Positions 1 through 11,600 of a stretch of DNA of 54,213 nucleotides are shown piece by piece; position 1 is the first letter of the stretch, and each line of letters begins with the position of its first letter. Both the position numbers and the translations under genes were made by a program. A model generated the notes under the pieces. It did not search any database and had not been told where the DNA came from. It saw only the letters and a list, made by a program, of their open reading frames with translations. Source of the stretch: Ectocarpus siliculosus (Eukaryota; Sar; Phaeophyceae; Ectocarpales; Ectocarpaceae); contig FN649734.1 of NCBI GenBank assembly GCA_000310025.1, positions 3,440,644 through 3,494,856 on the forward strand, given 5' to 3'.

Positions 1-500
1 CAAAAGCCCCCCCCCCGAAAAAGGGCGTTCCTTGGCCCCGAAACCCCAATTTTTTTTTCCGTTTAAACCCCCCCCCCCCCCCCCCCCCAAAAGATTTTCC
101 AATGGGTTTTTCCCCCCCCGGGGCCCAAAAAAAACCGGCCTTTGGGGGGTAAATTTTTCCTTTTTTCAAAAGGCCCAAAAGGTTCCCCTGGGCACCTGGG
201 AGTTTGGGGGGGAGCCCCCCCGGGGGGGGCCCCCCTGGGCCCCGGGGGTTTTGCCCCCCCACCCGGTGGACCCCCCAAAAACGGGGGTTAAGACAAAAAG
301 GGGGGGGGGGGGGTTTTTAGGACCCGGGTAAAAAAAAGCCTTTTTTTCCAAAAGGTTTTTTGTGGGGGGCCCGTTTTCTCCCGGGGGGCCGGGAGGGGGA
401 AATTTTTGGGCCCCCCCCACACCCCCATTTAGATTTTCCCCCAGGGGGGAAATTTTTTGGGCCCCTTTTTTTACCCCCCCCCCCCCCCCCCCAGCAACCA
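1..500. other. Low-quality sequence end
   Basis: This stretch is made almost only of homopolymer runs (C, G, A and T runs of 4 to 20) in an order unlike anything else in the window, and it ends abruptly where normal mixed sequence begins near 500. It looks like the poor end of a sequencing read left at a contig edge. The open frames through it on both strands are proline/glycine/phenylalanine runs and should not be annotated. Confidence 0.85.
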
Positions 501-3500
501 CGATGTATGCGCACGGTTTTGTTTTCGAGAACACTCCAGGCCCCTAAACACGACTCATTCGACCGACCAACCGCATTCGCACCCGCACATTCCGCCGCAC
601 CGCTCACACTTCCGTGAAACAACAGCGTCCCAGGGTCGTTAGGTGGGGATTCCCCGGGTTTCCTAAAGTCTGCATCCCTGGTGGCGGAAGCGGAGGGGGT
701 GACCTCCCTCTTCTTGGGCCTGTTGCCCCGTCTGGTGCTGGTTAGGTAAGAGGTCGGGGCGCGCGGGCGGTGCATTATCGGGGGGGAAATGGCTATTTTT
801 GTTGTTGAACTCGCGACCAATTCAACCCCATTCTATCTGTCCTGTATTGGTGAGAGCGAGCCGGATCCGTACTGGCCGTGCTGATCTCGAAGTGTTAGGA
901 GTGAAACCTACGCTTTGGGCCCACTCTCTGCGCACAGCACGCCAATCCGGGCAACCGCTGTGGGTTTCAAGCCTAGGTTATGACGAGTATAACCGCTACC
1001 CTCACTCAACCTGTGCCATTTGCGTGTCCCCCTCCTCTCGTTTCCTTCCGGCCTGTGCGCGTACTTCTTTCCTTATTATGTTTGCCAACATCTCCCCTTT
1101 TGCTGCCTCGTGCTCGGTCGTAGCACCGGCGGGGCGTTCTACTTCTGGGGGCAGGAGTTCGCATCTCAGCTCATGAGCCGGGCGGGGTTTTGATCCGAAT
1201 TGTGATCCATGTTCACGAAGGCTTTGTCCGCCTCGCCTCTCTCCCCGCAGTCAGGCCCACGCCGAAACGGAGCACTCCTGTCCTGTATAGACCCAAGCCT
1301 TGCTGGGCCGGAGGGCGTGCGTTTAGCTGTGGTTTTATTTGCCCATCACAGTAACCAACAGTGGTATTGGAAATCGTCCGCCATTTTTACGAACTGGGGT
1401 CAAGGCAAAAAGGGACGGGAATCCAAACATTTCCATCTCCTACGTGTAATATTGTAAATACAAATGCATGTCTTGGCCTTTTACCCGTTCCAGACCTCGG
1501 AGAAAGTTTTCCGTCGTAGTGTGTGTTACCGCTGCACCTGCTCGTGCCTTGTCGGTACCTGTTGATTGGTGTCCCGCTAGACGGGATGTGAGCTGGTGGT
1601 GGAAGGGAGGATTTCTCTTCCAAAGGCTTGCCTTGGCGGCGATCGATGGGTCGTGGTGGTTTGTGTTGTGGTGGGACGGCAGTGTAGGTAGGGTATCAAA
1701 TTTACCAAGTAGGGAGTAGTCACTTCCGATGTAGGTGGGCTACAATTTCCCGAATGTGTTGCTTCCAATTTTGGCGCAGAAAGTGCAGGCGAGTTTGTAT
1801 CTCGTGGTGGTTGGCTAGCAGTGTAGACGCTGCGAATATGCCGATTGATATGTATGTTGTGTTTTTGGTCCTCTTGATTCAACGCAGGTTGTTACCAAGT
1901 ATTAGTGCAGAGTGCTGTTCAGGTTTCTTGCCCAGCTTCTCAGAGGTCTGGGCACTACAAGAGCCGAAGGGTGTGTGTTGTTTCTCGCGTTTTCTTGCTT
2001 GTACTTGGGGGCTGTCGTTGCCACAATCTCAATTCGCAGGTAGGACTGTTCTTTGCGCTTCGACGTAAACGAAGGTTGCCCATGCTTATCCGGCGTGATT
2101 CGTGGAACTTCGTCTCCTGTCGCCGGGTTCGAGCGAGCGGAAAAGAGGGGGGGGGGGATCCCATGGCAGATGTATTGCAGCTGGTGTGTAGGCCGCCCCG
2201 TGGTAATTTGACAACAGAGGGTACAACGCGACAGATTGACCCCGAACTGATTTTCGATGCAGTCTAGCAGGCGTTGGTCGAGCGCTGGTTGTTGTCAATT
2301 TCATTTTCGCTCAGACCTACGTGGAGTAAATGCGAAGAACACTCCATTGTTCGGCATGTGCCTGCCAGAAATATGAGTTGAGATGGCGCACAGCCGGAGA
2401 AAGCTGCCGCACAGCCGGAAAAGCTGTCGAGATCCTCAATTGATGGTTGTGAGGCTCTCACGTGGTGGTACGATCTTGACTACTCTGGTTTGTTGCCTCG
2501 TCGCAGTGGTCAATCTGGAGTCTGTGATCAACTTCGTCGCACGATCTCGCCGATTTCGATAGGATTCACTGACTGGAAGTCATTTCACAACATGCGGAGA
2601 TCATCCTCGACAAGAAAATCATATTGTGAAGTCATTTTGGAACCCCACTAACTCCCGTAGGGGTATACGCGCCCTACACATGACCTTGAACGGGGGTTTG
2701 GACGGCCACGTCGGGAACGGCCACAGGAGGATGCGTGTTTTTCAATTATGGAACGCAGTTCGCTGATTGGTAAAAAAACCTGCGGCGGAGTTTCAAAAAA
2801 ACAGGCACGACCGAAGATCCCTGGACAACGGGCAGCGTCATCCAGGGTCGAAAGGCCGGGATCCTGGTACAATTGATGGATGAAATGTGGCCAACTTCTA
2901 TGAAGAGAGATATTTCCAAGGGAGTGCGAAGGGGATGGATCCTCTCGGCTGACTGATCGGCGTTCGATCTTGGTTGATGATGATGATGGTGGATTCTTTC
3001 TCATCTATCTTCCGTCTGTGTGTAGTCTACCTAGACTACGGTCGTAGGCTTCGCGAAGTCACCATGTTGTCACTTGTTGTGATATTGGGATAGCAGCAGC
3101 CGCGGCCATAGTTTCCAAAGAAATGAACATGCCATGGCCCGCTTTTAGTGATACTGAAGCCAGAAAACCAGGTCAGCTGAACTCTGTTTCCTGGTGATTC
3201 CGTATCCCCCCGCACCACCCCGCCGTGACCGGTGAAAACGGTCCGGCTCGAACGGTCGACAGTCTCGCAACAAATAATGTACAGAGCTTGGGGTTCCTTC
3301 GTGGCGAGCGCTACATATATCAGGCTCACCCACCCCCACTCCAACCCCTGACACCAACGACGTGGTCGCACCACCGCCAGCCATCGACTGACTTGAGTCT
3401 TGCAGGGGTAGGTGTAGCACCACGGCATGGTAAAAGTTGAAGTTTGGATACCAGACGGACGGTTACAGTCATTCTGCAGTCCGACATTTTTTTGCCATCC

Positions 3501-3704
3501 TCCTTTTCTTCCGGTGCTCGCGCAGTACCAAGCAAGGCATCGCCGTTGTTCACCATCATCGGTAGAGAACACGAACGGGGACTCGAGCGAGCGGAAGGGG
3601 CTGGACCTTGATTGACCTATACAAACTCGAGAGGGGTGCTCGGCGGCCGGTAGGGGTATCCGGAGCAGCTGCGACTCTTCCCGGGATCAAGCAAACCTCC
3701 TGGC
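501..3704. other. Stretch without a supported gene
   Basis: I found no exon here with good splice sites and a convincing frame. A minus-strand open frame at 2648-3004 has a fairly natural composition but no recognisable motif and no confirmed splice partners. Several short plus-strand frames look like chance openings in GC-rich DNA. The region may contain the promoter and 5' leader of the gene beginning near 3705. A short tandem duplication is listed separately. Confidence 0.5.
2387..2428. repeat. 21-bp tandem duplication
   Basis: Two adjacent copies of a 21-bp unit (beginning CGCACAGCCGG) differ at two or three positions. The duplication is not in any supported coding exon. Confidence 0.8.
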
Positions 3705-5170
3705 ATGGCGGCAGCGGGGAGGTGGAAGCAATGGGCACGGCCGTCCGAGGAGGCAGAGCTTGCTGCAGCTGTAAGTATCTGATTCCGTGCTGTAAGACTG
3801 TTCAAAAGCGATTAAAATACGCAGTTATCATTCCGTTCTGGGGACAGAGACAGGTGACAGATGTGCACAATGTGATCTCGAACACATTGGCCTACTCAGC
3901 ATCTTTCTACCGATTCACAGGCAACCCCCCGTCCTGGTGCTGGGCCGACGTTCAGGTTGTTCCCCCAGTAGACTGTGGGTTTCCAAGGCTTTGCATACAC
4001 TAAAGCTAAGTCTTCGTTGTTGCGTAACAACTGTATACGGTACGTATGCGGTGCGTACATCCTCGAACAACCGGTTCTTGGGTGGGTAGCACGAAAGCAC
4101 GAAGTGTGCATGTACACATGGAGGGAGCAGGTCCGTTTCAATCTGGGCCTGACAATAGCATGCAGAACCTTTTCCTGTGGATCACGTGGGCACTTTTAAG
4201 GTGGGTTTGTCGCACGAAGGCAGCCGGATTTCTTTTCCGGAAGTCGTCAAGACCGCGTGTTAGCTGACGGGATGCCAAGGGTTCTAATCGGTACGAGACG
4301 ATTCGTACTCCCGCAGAAACTATTCACCTCTCGCGACTGATTTGACCGTTAGTTCTATTATTGCTGACGTCGAGACTTCTTCGCAATAACTCCGTCCGTT
4401 CCGGCTGATTGTCCCGCAGCGTTTGTTACGAGGAGCCGAAGCAGAAGGGCAAGTGGGTGCGGATGCGAGTGCACGCGGCGCCGGTCATCAAGAGAGTGAC
4501 TTCGTGACGCTCCCCTTGTGGGTGGAAGTGGTCAAGAATGGCCTGGAAACGCGCATCGCGTTCCACGGAGAGTGGGTGTTTGCCAACTACCTACCGCAGG
4601 AGATTCAGGTGAGGAGGGAAGAGGCTTGGTATGTGTTTTGCGCGCGGGGGCTTCGTGGTGTTACCCTTGTGTTATGGTTTCGCGAACGACACAGCAGTAT
4701 TTGCGTGCGTATATCCGTGGTGCAGCCTTAGATTTTAACGCTCGTCTCATTAACTCATCAATCGTGCGGCTGTGTGAAACGACTTTGTACGCATCCCGTG
4801 GTTAAGATGGTGCTGCGAGTGTTTTTTTGTGGAGACAAGACGGCACTTTCACAAACAATGTGTTTAATTGCACCCCTTGCCGTTGTGAGCCAGGTGGCTT
4901 GGGTGACGTCCGCAGGAGTGGGCAACGCCGGCCGGTGTCTCGTCGAGCCCACAGGAACACGGGAAGGCCTCAGCCTCGAAGCGTGTGCTACCTCCGGACG
5001 GGCTGGCGGATCCCTTCACCCATTATCCTGTTCGGCACTCACCGCCTCCTCCTCTTCCCCGGGGGCGGGACAAGCGCACGGGGAGCGCCTCTCCGAGCTC
5101 ATGTTGGAGTTCCGGTTATCCACTCCCGACGCCGCCGCGTGTGTCGGGTCGGTGGGTCCACCCCCGGTAG
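3705..5170 (+). CDS. Unrecognised protein, N-terminal exons
   Basis: I do not recognise this gene. Exon 1 (3705-3770) starts at an ATG and gives MAAAGRWKQWARPSEEAELA and two more alanines before a GTAAGT donor, phase 0. Exon 2 (4420-4608) follows a CCCGCAG acceptor, is open in phase 0 and ends CAG|GTGAGG. It contains the well-formed stretch FVTLPLWVEVVKNGLETRIA followed by FHGEWVFANYLPQEIQ, which looks like a folded domain. Exon 3 begins at 4916 after a GTCCGCAG acceptor, again phase 0 (EWATPAGVSSSPQEHGKASA); its frame runs to a stop at 5168-5170, so either a donor lies before that or a frame problem exists. The end is therefore uncertain. The agreement of three phase-0 junctions supports the first exons. 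Confidence 0.5.
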
Positions 5171-5669
5171 CTACCGAGGATTCGGCGGGGCACCCGGCGG
5201 CGGCGCGAGACGCTGGTGGTTTTGCCGACGGGGGTAGCTTCGATAGTCGCGGGCTTGACGATGAGCTGCTCCAGGGGCGCGAGGAGATAGAGGTGGACTC
5301 GAGCGGTAGCCCCTGGGAGGTCACCCGTCAGTCCGAGTGGGTCCAGGCGAGGCCGTTCGTTTTCCTGGCTCTGATCTCTTGCGCCAGCACAGACCCCGGG
5401 ATCTCGGGGTTCGCCTTCTGGTGCGTGGCCTCCAGGCAAGCCTCGCGCGCGGCCAATGGCCACCGCGGTAACCTGGGCCAGATGAGAATCGACCTGCACC
5501 CGATGGCGCTCGTGTGGAACGGCTCCTCGATACCGATGCGGGCCGTGCTGAAGCACAGGAGCGGCGGTGGCGGGTGGCCGGAGCAGCCGCCTGCTACGCT
5601 TGCCGAAGCGGTGGACGAACAAGGTGGGGCTGGGACTTGCCACGTGCGGCGCCTCTGTGCGATATAGTC
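5171..5669. other. Region open on both strands, coding strand unresolved
   Basis: A plus-strand frame open from 4774 to 5667 carries an acidic, serine-rich part (5200-5330) and then a hydrophobic part containing QMRIDLHPMALVWNGSSIPM. On the minus strand over 5330-5660 another frame reads naturally too (for example ARIGIEEPFHTSAIG and LEATHQKANPEIPGSVLAQE) and stops near 5335. Both cannot be coding over the full length. It may be a downstream exon of the gene starting at 3705, or part of a different gene. No domain was recognised. Confidence 0.3.
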
Positions 5670-7909
5670 GACTGGTTCCCGGTCCGTACGCTCTACTGTA
5701 GACCATGAAGAATCGCAGGTCCAATGTAGTGGCTTCTCTATTCTACAAGTAACGAGATGTTACTGTGTGGTAACTCACACCACTATCCATACTATCTAGA
5801 ATATTTCGGGGAGGTTCACAGGTGCCATATATATATACTGTAGAGGTGTGGTGGGTGCTGCGAGGAATTGTTTTGCAGAATAAGTGTGTCCATTCGTTTC
5901 CCAAAAGGAAAAAAAATGTATAGATCATGTTTCGTGCTCTCCGCCGCCGCCCGCTGTCAAACACTGGTTCGTGTTGTGCTGCGTGTTGCTCAAAAAGTAT
6001 ATCCTGGTCCGGCTATCACCTCAGGCTCCCTCGTGGCACATCCACCAACACCGGGTGTGGACCGCTCCGTTCGCCTACGGCGGGCCCGGGATATCCCCGG
6101 CGAGAGGATACAGGGAGCATCGGTGGGCGTCGACGGGGTCATGCTACGTGATAATCTTTGTTCATATCTCGATAGCGATCATACCGTACTGCTCCTGCTC
6201 CGCCCTGATATACTACTTGATGGTGGCGCTTCAATGCACAAGCACGGTTTTCGCGGCTTCATATGATGCTTCGACTGATACACCGAGCTCGGAGCTATCT
6301 CCAGCCCACGTGACTGGACGCATGGTCTCTCTCCAAAGGTGGTGGTTGATAAAGTGGTCTGCGTTCTGGAATGATCTCGAGATTGAGATGGGCGTGGGTG
6401 CCTTGTACATCACACCTCATTCCCCACGAACGGCTGAGGTAAGAACACATGGCTTGATTGAATTCCTCGTCAATATTCCCCCCCCCCCCCCGTTTCTGTC
6501 ACAGAGGCTGGCATTCGTCCGCACCCAAGTGGACAGCGAGTAGGATCTATCGTGCGCAACACCATCTGCATGCTTGGATTGGTTTGAAATACACTACGCT
6601 TGGCTTTTTCTCACAACCAATTCATGAGCCCACTGAGCTCTGCGCACACAACCACCGTTAAACATCTAGATCCAGATTCCGTGCCAATTCCATGAAGTGA
6701 CGCAGTATGTCGTGCGGCACCGCAGAACGGCAAGGCGAGAAAAAACGAACCGGACGAGCAAGCGACACAACGGCAAGAAAACGAGCGACGAGGAGCAACG
6801 CTCGAGGTATGCGGGATTCTCCAAATTTGTGCAGTAGCAACGGCAACAAACGGCGAGAGGTTAGGGTTACCGTTCCCGCCGGAAAATTACGCAGAAAATC
6901 TAGGGGACTACTGTACAGTACGCTCTACGATAGTACGTGCTCTCCGCAAGCCGGACTATTCTTGACCGCGTTTGAGGGGAAAAAATCGAATGAAAGGCGA
7001 TGGCAGAGCGCCTCTCATTGAAGCCTTCCGTTGCTGCTTCCGTTGTTGGTGCTTTGGCTGTCTCTCTCTCTCCGGCGCAATCGATGAATATGGACATGGT
7101 AACGTTCATATCTCCTCAAGTCTCTTCATTTGTTGAGCTGCGAAAGGCGGCCGTCCCGTCTCTCGTTCTAAACCACACAAGTTTGTGGCGTCACCGGGCT
7201 CCCAACCCGCACGCAACTTGAACATCTTGAACCCCAGGTCAGCAAGCCGTGGAGCACCATGGTACAGCCCTGGCACACTGGAAGCAGTACGACGGAGATG
7301 CATGGAAAAATCGCTTCGCGTGGGGAACAACGAACCTTGCGGGACCGACGGCGGTGGCAGGGGAAACCCTCGATGTCAGAAGTTAGCGACAGAGTAATCC
7401 ATTACAAAACTACCGGCGGGGGGGATATCCGTGATACCCTCCGAGACGGGCAGCTTGAGTGACGGCGGTGAGACGGGTAGAAACGGCAAGGGTGAAGGCA
7501 TGGATCGGAGGAGGAGGAGGAGTAGCGCCAGCAGCTCGACGCAGGGGAGGGAGTGCGCTAGAGATAGGCCACCTAATGGTGGTGGTGATGGAGAGACGGC
7601 GAGCACGCCGGAGAGAGAAGCTCAGGCCGAGCATGCGGCTGCGACGGCGGTGCCACCGTGCCATCCAGATGACCTCGAGAAGACCGACTCTAGCAGCATC
7701 GTACGAAGGGACGGATCATGAATTTTCGTCAGCAGCAGCGGTGGCGGCCGCAGCAGTGATGACACACGGCAGCGGTGTCACAGAAGAGGTCAGGGCGAGA
7801 CGGGCGGGTGCGGAGGGGAGCCTGGAGAAGTCGGGGCGGCGTACCGGCTACCGTATGGGTTGGGATACGCAAACAGCGTAGGTGACCCGAGAACGATGGA
7901 GAGAGAGAC

Positions 7910-7992
<83 letters not shown>

Positions 7993-8671
7993 GAGGAGAT
8001 GTGAGAAAAGATGCAGCGATGGGAGGAAGGTGGGCAGCGGGCGATGGGGGCGCGCGATGACCAAACCTCGTGGGGACGGAAGAGGGGAACACGCCCGCCT
8101 GCCAATAAACGAATCGGCGAGGGTAGTGAACAGCAATCAGTCGGGGTAGGGTACATGTTGAGGCCGCTACTAGAGCTACAACGATGACGAGAACGATGTG
8201 AAGGTATAGAAATACCAATAGGGCAATCGAGAGCGAGCGCCCCGATGGAACCGGACTTCGCAACGGCGGCCGACCCCACAGGCGGCCAGTAGCTTAGAAA
8301 GTGAAGTGAGGTACGGCAGCGGCATCAAACGAGTGACGCCTCAACGTAGCTTGACGTCCAAAACGTTAGTCCGGTCGGCTGGAGTCAACGCTTGTCAAAT
8401 TGGTGTCAGAAAAAGCTGGTCACGTTCTTGAAGTGGCCAGGGGGTATCCTCGCAAATTGTAACATCGCGCTGGTCGTCTGCCAGAGCTACAGTACTGTAA
8501 AGTGTTTAGTTTACGACCCTTGCAGGAAAACTGAAGCCTACTCGTACAGGATAATAGACCGAAAAACTACCACGAGCACACAGGGGGCGGGAACTCAACA
8601 TCACCAACAACGACCGCCAAACGAGCACGAGGCTGTCGACGCAACCCGTCGAAGCCGGCACAAGTCCTTCA
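5670..8671. other. Stretch without a supported gene
   Basis: No exon here could be chained to another. A plus-strand frame at about 7431-7721, rich in Arg, Ser and Glu and ending in a stop, is the best isolated candidate. A GA/GACA microsatellite lies at 7914-7991. The last 300 bases before 8672 would be the 3' flank of the minus-strand EF-hand gene. Confidence 0.5.
7914..7991. repeat. (GA)n-(GACA)n microsatellite
   Basis: An almost uninterrupted run of GA dinucleotides passes directly into five or so GACA units. On the minus strand it makes spurious Ser-Leu repeat frames. It is not in a supported exon. Confidence 0.97.
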
Positions 8672-11600
8672 TCATCTTCTCGTTGCCCGCATCGTCCTGG
8701 TAAGACGCGCATCGAGTGAGTTGAGCCAACGTCCATCCAACACGCTCCCGGTGTAGATGTTTAGCCGCGCCCCGGACTCCACGGCGCTCATCGCCGCCGG
8801 CCACCACTCGTCCCTGAGGCCCAACACCCACGGTGGTTGCGGCTCTTCTACTCCTTCAGCAGCAACAGCAGCAGCACTGGAAGCGCTTGTAATGGAACCA
8901 GCAGCGCGATTCGTGTCAGCAGCACCAGGTTTCCCGACCACCTCTGCAGCCAAAGCGTTCCTACCCTTGTTGGCTCTCCCAGCGGCACGGTCGATGACAG
9001 TCCCGTCGCTGCCGCCCTCCAAGAATCGTTTGCTGCTGATCCCATGGTGAGGGACTGGGTGTGGCGACCGCCGCGTTTGTCTGCGCCTCTGCTGCTGCTG
9101 CTGCTGCTGCTGCTGCAACGCATGGATCGAATCTGCTACCGAGCCGCCACCATGAGCGCCGCTACCCCCGCTACCAGGGCGAGCAACCTCCCCACCAGCG
9201 ACACCGCGACCACCACCGCTGGCGACATCCCCAGCGCTGCCGACCAAACGCCCGGCCCAGGCGGCACCTAGCTCGCGGCTGGCCGTGCCGCCTGCCCGCG
9301 CCAAAGGTGGCCGGTTGCCGCTACCGTCGCAACTGCCGGTGTCGGTGGCGGCAGTGGTCGGACGCCTGCTGGCGACGAGTGTCCCGCGTTGGCTTCTTCT
9401 GCCTCTGGCGGGCGCAGTCGACGCCCTGCCGTGGGTGATGATTTCCAAGGGGGGGCGGAATACCGCCGGTCCATCCTGCGTCAACTTCGGGTGAAAACAC
9501 GCAAACGCGAGTGACAGGCAGGAGGTTGTAGGATGTGGTACGTGAGGGCCACCGGGCTGGCCAAGCGAGGGAGGCGGGTGATAGATTGGAAGGGGCTGGC
9601 TGACGGGTCAGGGCCCCGGGAAAAGGTCGTCTGCACGACAGGGGATACTATCAGATGCAACTGCGCTAAGGTGATTTGACACAGACCGTGAGTTGACCGG
9701 ACCTGGAATTGACATGGACTGAACCTACCGAACAAGACACAAGATAAATCACCCCCTGGACCGATTTTCAAAGCTCGATTACGCCACGACGAAGAGGGTG
9801 CAAAAACGAAACGATACATTTTTGGAAAGCTCGCGACGCGACGAGACGGCTTCAACGCCGCCGTTTTCGACGCTGGGACGCTTTCTACTGTTGAGAAGTC
9901 GAGTTTTGAAAATCGATCCAGGTGGTGTGTTATCTTGCGTCGTATACGGTAATGACGTAGCGGCCAACGGAAGCGACAGCCAGCGTTCTAGGGCACAAGC
10001 GACATGTGTACCGAGCGCAATCCGAGAGATGTTTTTGCTTCTTCACTTTTCTCTACTCCCCACCTCGAATGACGAAGGAAAGTGTTCTCGCCCGTACACT
10101 CCCGGACTCTCCCAAAGGTACCCGACCCCGCCCTCGACGCCCGCGCCATCTGCACCATAGTCGTCATGCCCAGCATCGTCGAAAGCAGCATCGTAGCTGC
10201 TGACGGTGCCGGCGGTGGCCAGCGGCGGCCTCCGAGCACGACCGCCACTGCTGGGACCGCTGAGAATGTGGTCTTCTCGCGCGGCCTTGACGATCATCTC
10301 GTACCTCCGAATGTCCCGGACGGCGGTGGCCACCTCGCCAACCTCCACGAGCCCATTGTTTCCTCCGTCAAGGTGCCGTAGGACCTTGGTTGGTTCGTTA
10401 GGTACGGGGCGGAGAGCAGGGTTCAATCTAGATGGCCAGGGAGATGTCTGTATTTTGGCCTTCGGCCTTTGCTGCGACAGACTTGTAGACGGCATCCGAA
10501 TGTTGTAATCAGAACCTCGAAAAGCAAGAAACGTACGAGCTTGAAAGGTCTGATGGCTGGACCGCCGTACCGTCTTTGCCAAGTCTCACCAACATGGCCT
10601 CCGCCGGGCTGAGCTCGAAGTCGAGGTTGCGCATGAACGCCGCCAGTTCGTCGACATCCAAGCCATGATTGCCGGTACCATCACCTGCGGGGGAGTTGCG
10701 GGACAGGCCATGTCAAGCGACGGCTATTTTGCGCTCCGCATATGTAGCATCGATCGGCTTGGGGCTGGTGATCGTGGTCCACGCTAACCCTTGTGTACGT
10801 TTCCACCTTACCGGGAGTAACGCCTGCTGCCAATCCCGTCGGGGCCAAGAAAAACGACCCCATGTTCCAGAGGCGGCATTCCCGATGCGCCAATCCATCG
10901 ATATACGGCGTATGAAGTCAACGGTGTTTGTTTGTCTTCCTGCTCTTTGATCAGCTACGGCATACATCAGTTGCTGGGCCCTGGGCATCGACGGCCGCGT
11001 CGGCATTTGTTTCTGTCCATATCTCATTCTATCTGGTCACCTCTTGAGCGCAATCGAAACCTCTTGGGGTTTATTAGCGCCTGCCGCCAGGGACAGATTT
11101 TCAGCAGGTTAAGGGTTCTGAAATATAACTTGACCAACGACAAGAAGAGAAGAGCGAGATTGAACCCAACGACCATATTTTGCAGCTCGCTTTGGTCTGA
11201 GCATCACACAGGAAAGTCTCTGCCTATTTAAGTGGCCTGCACGCTATATTTTTGAGGCACGGAAGTGAACCCAAAATCCCAAGAACTTCACCGAGGACGA
11301 CAATAGGACCCGGGGGTAAGGCAGCGGGACAACAGCAACATGCCACTCACCCGTGCTGCCGCGAAAGCTTTCGCTAAGGTGCTTGCCGGTGCGCGTTTGC
11401 CACACCTCTATCCGCTTCAGCACCGCGTACACCCCCGCCTTCTTGTACATCTCCAGCCTCTCCGACGCGTCATGTGCTTCGGCCGTTCTCAACTCCTGCC
11501 ATGTGGAGGACATATTCGAAAGGAAAGTGCAGAAGCTAAACCGGTTTCGGTTCGGAACGCATCGCTCGCCCTACCACGCGAACCACTGCTGTGCGTTCCT

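Noticed and set aside
4420-4608. Apparent frameshift in exon 2 of the first gene
   Set aside because: Another frame over the first half reads naturally (VCYEEPKQKGKWVRMRVH) and stops, suggesting an indel, but the full exon is open in one frame that matches phase 0 on both sides, so no frameshift is needed.
7729-8279. Minus-strand Ser-Leu-rich frames
   Set aside because: They are translations of the GA microsatellite.
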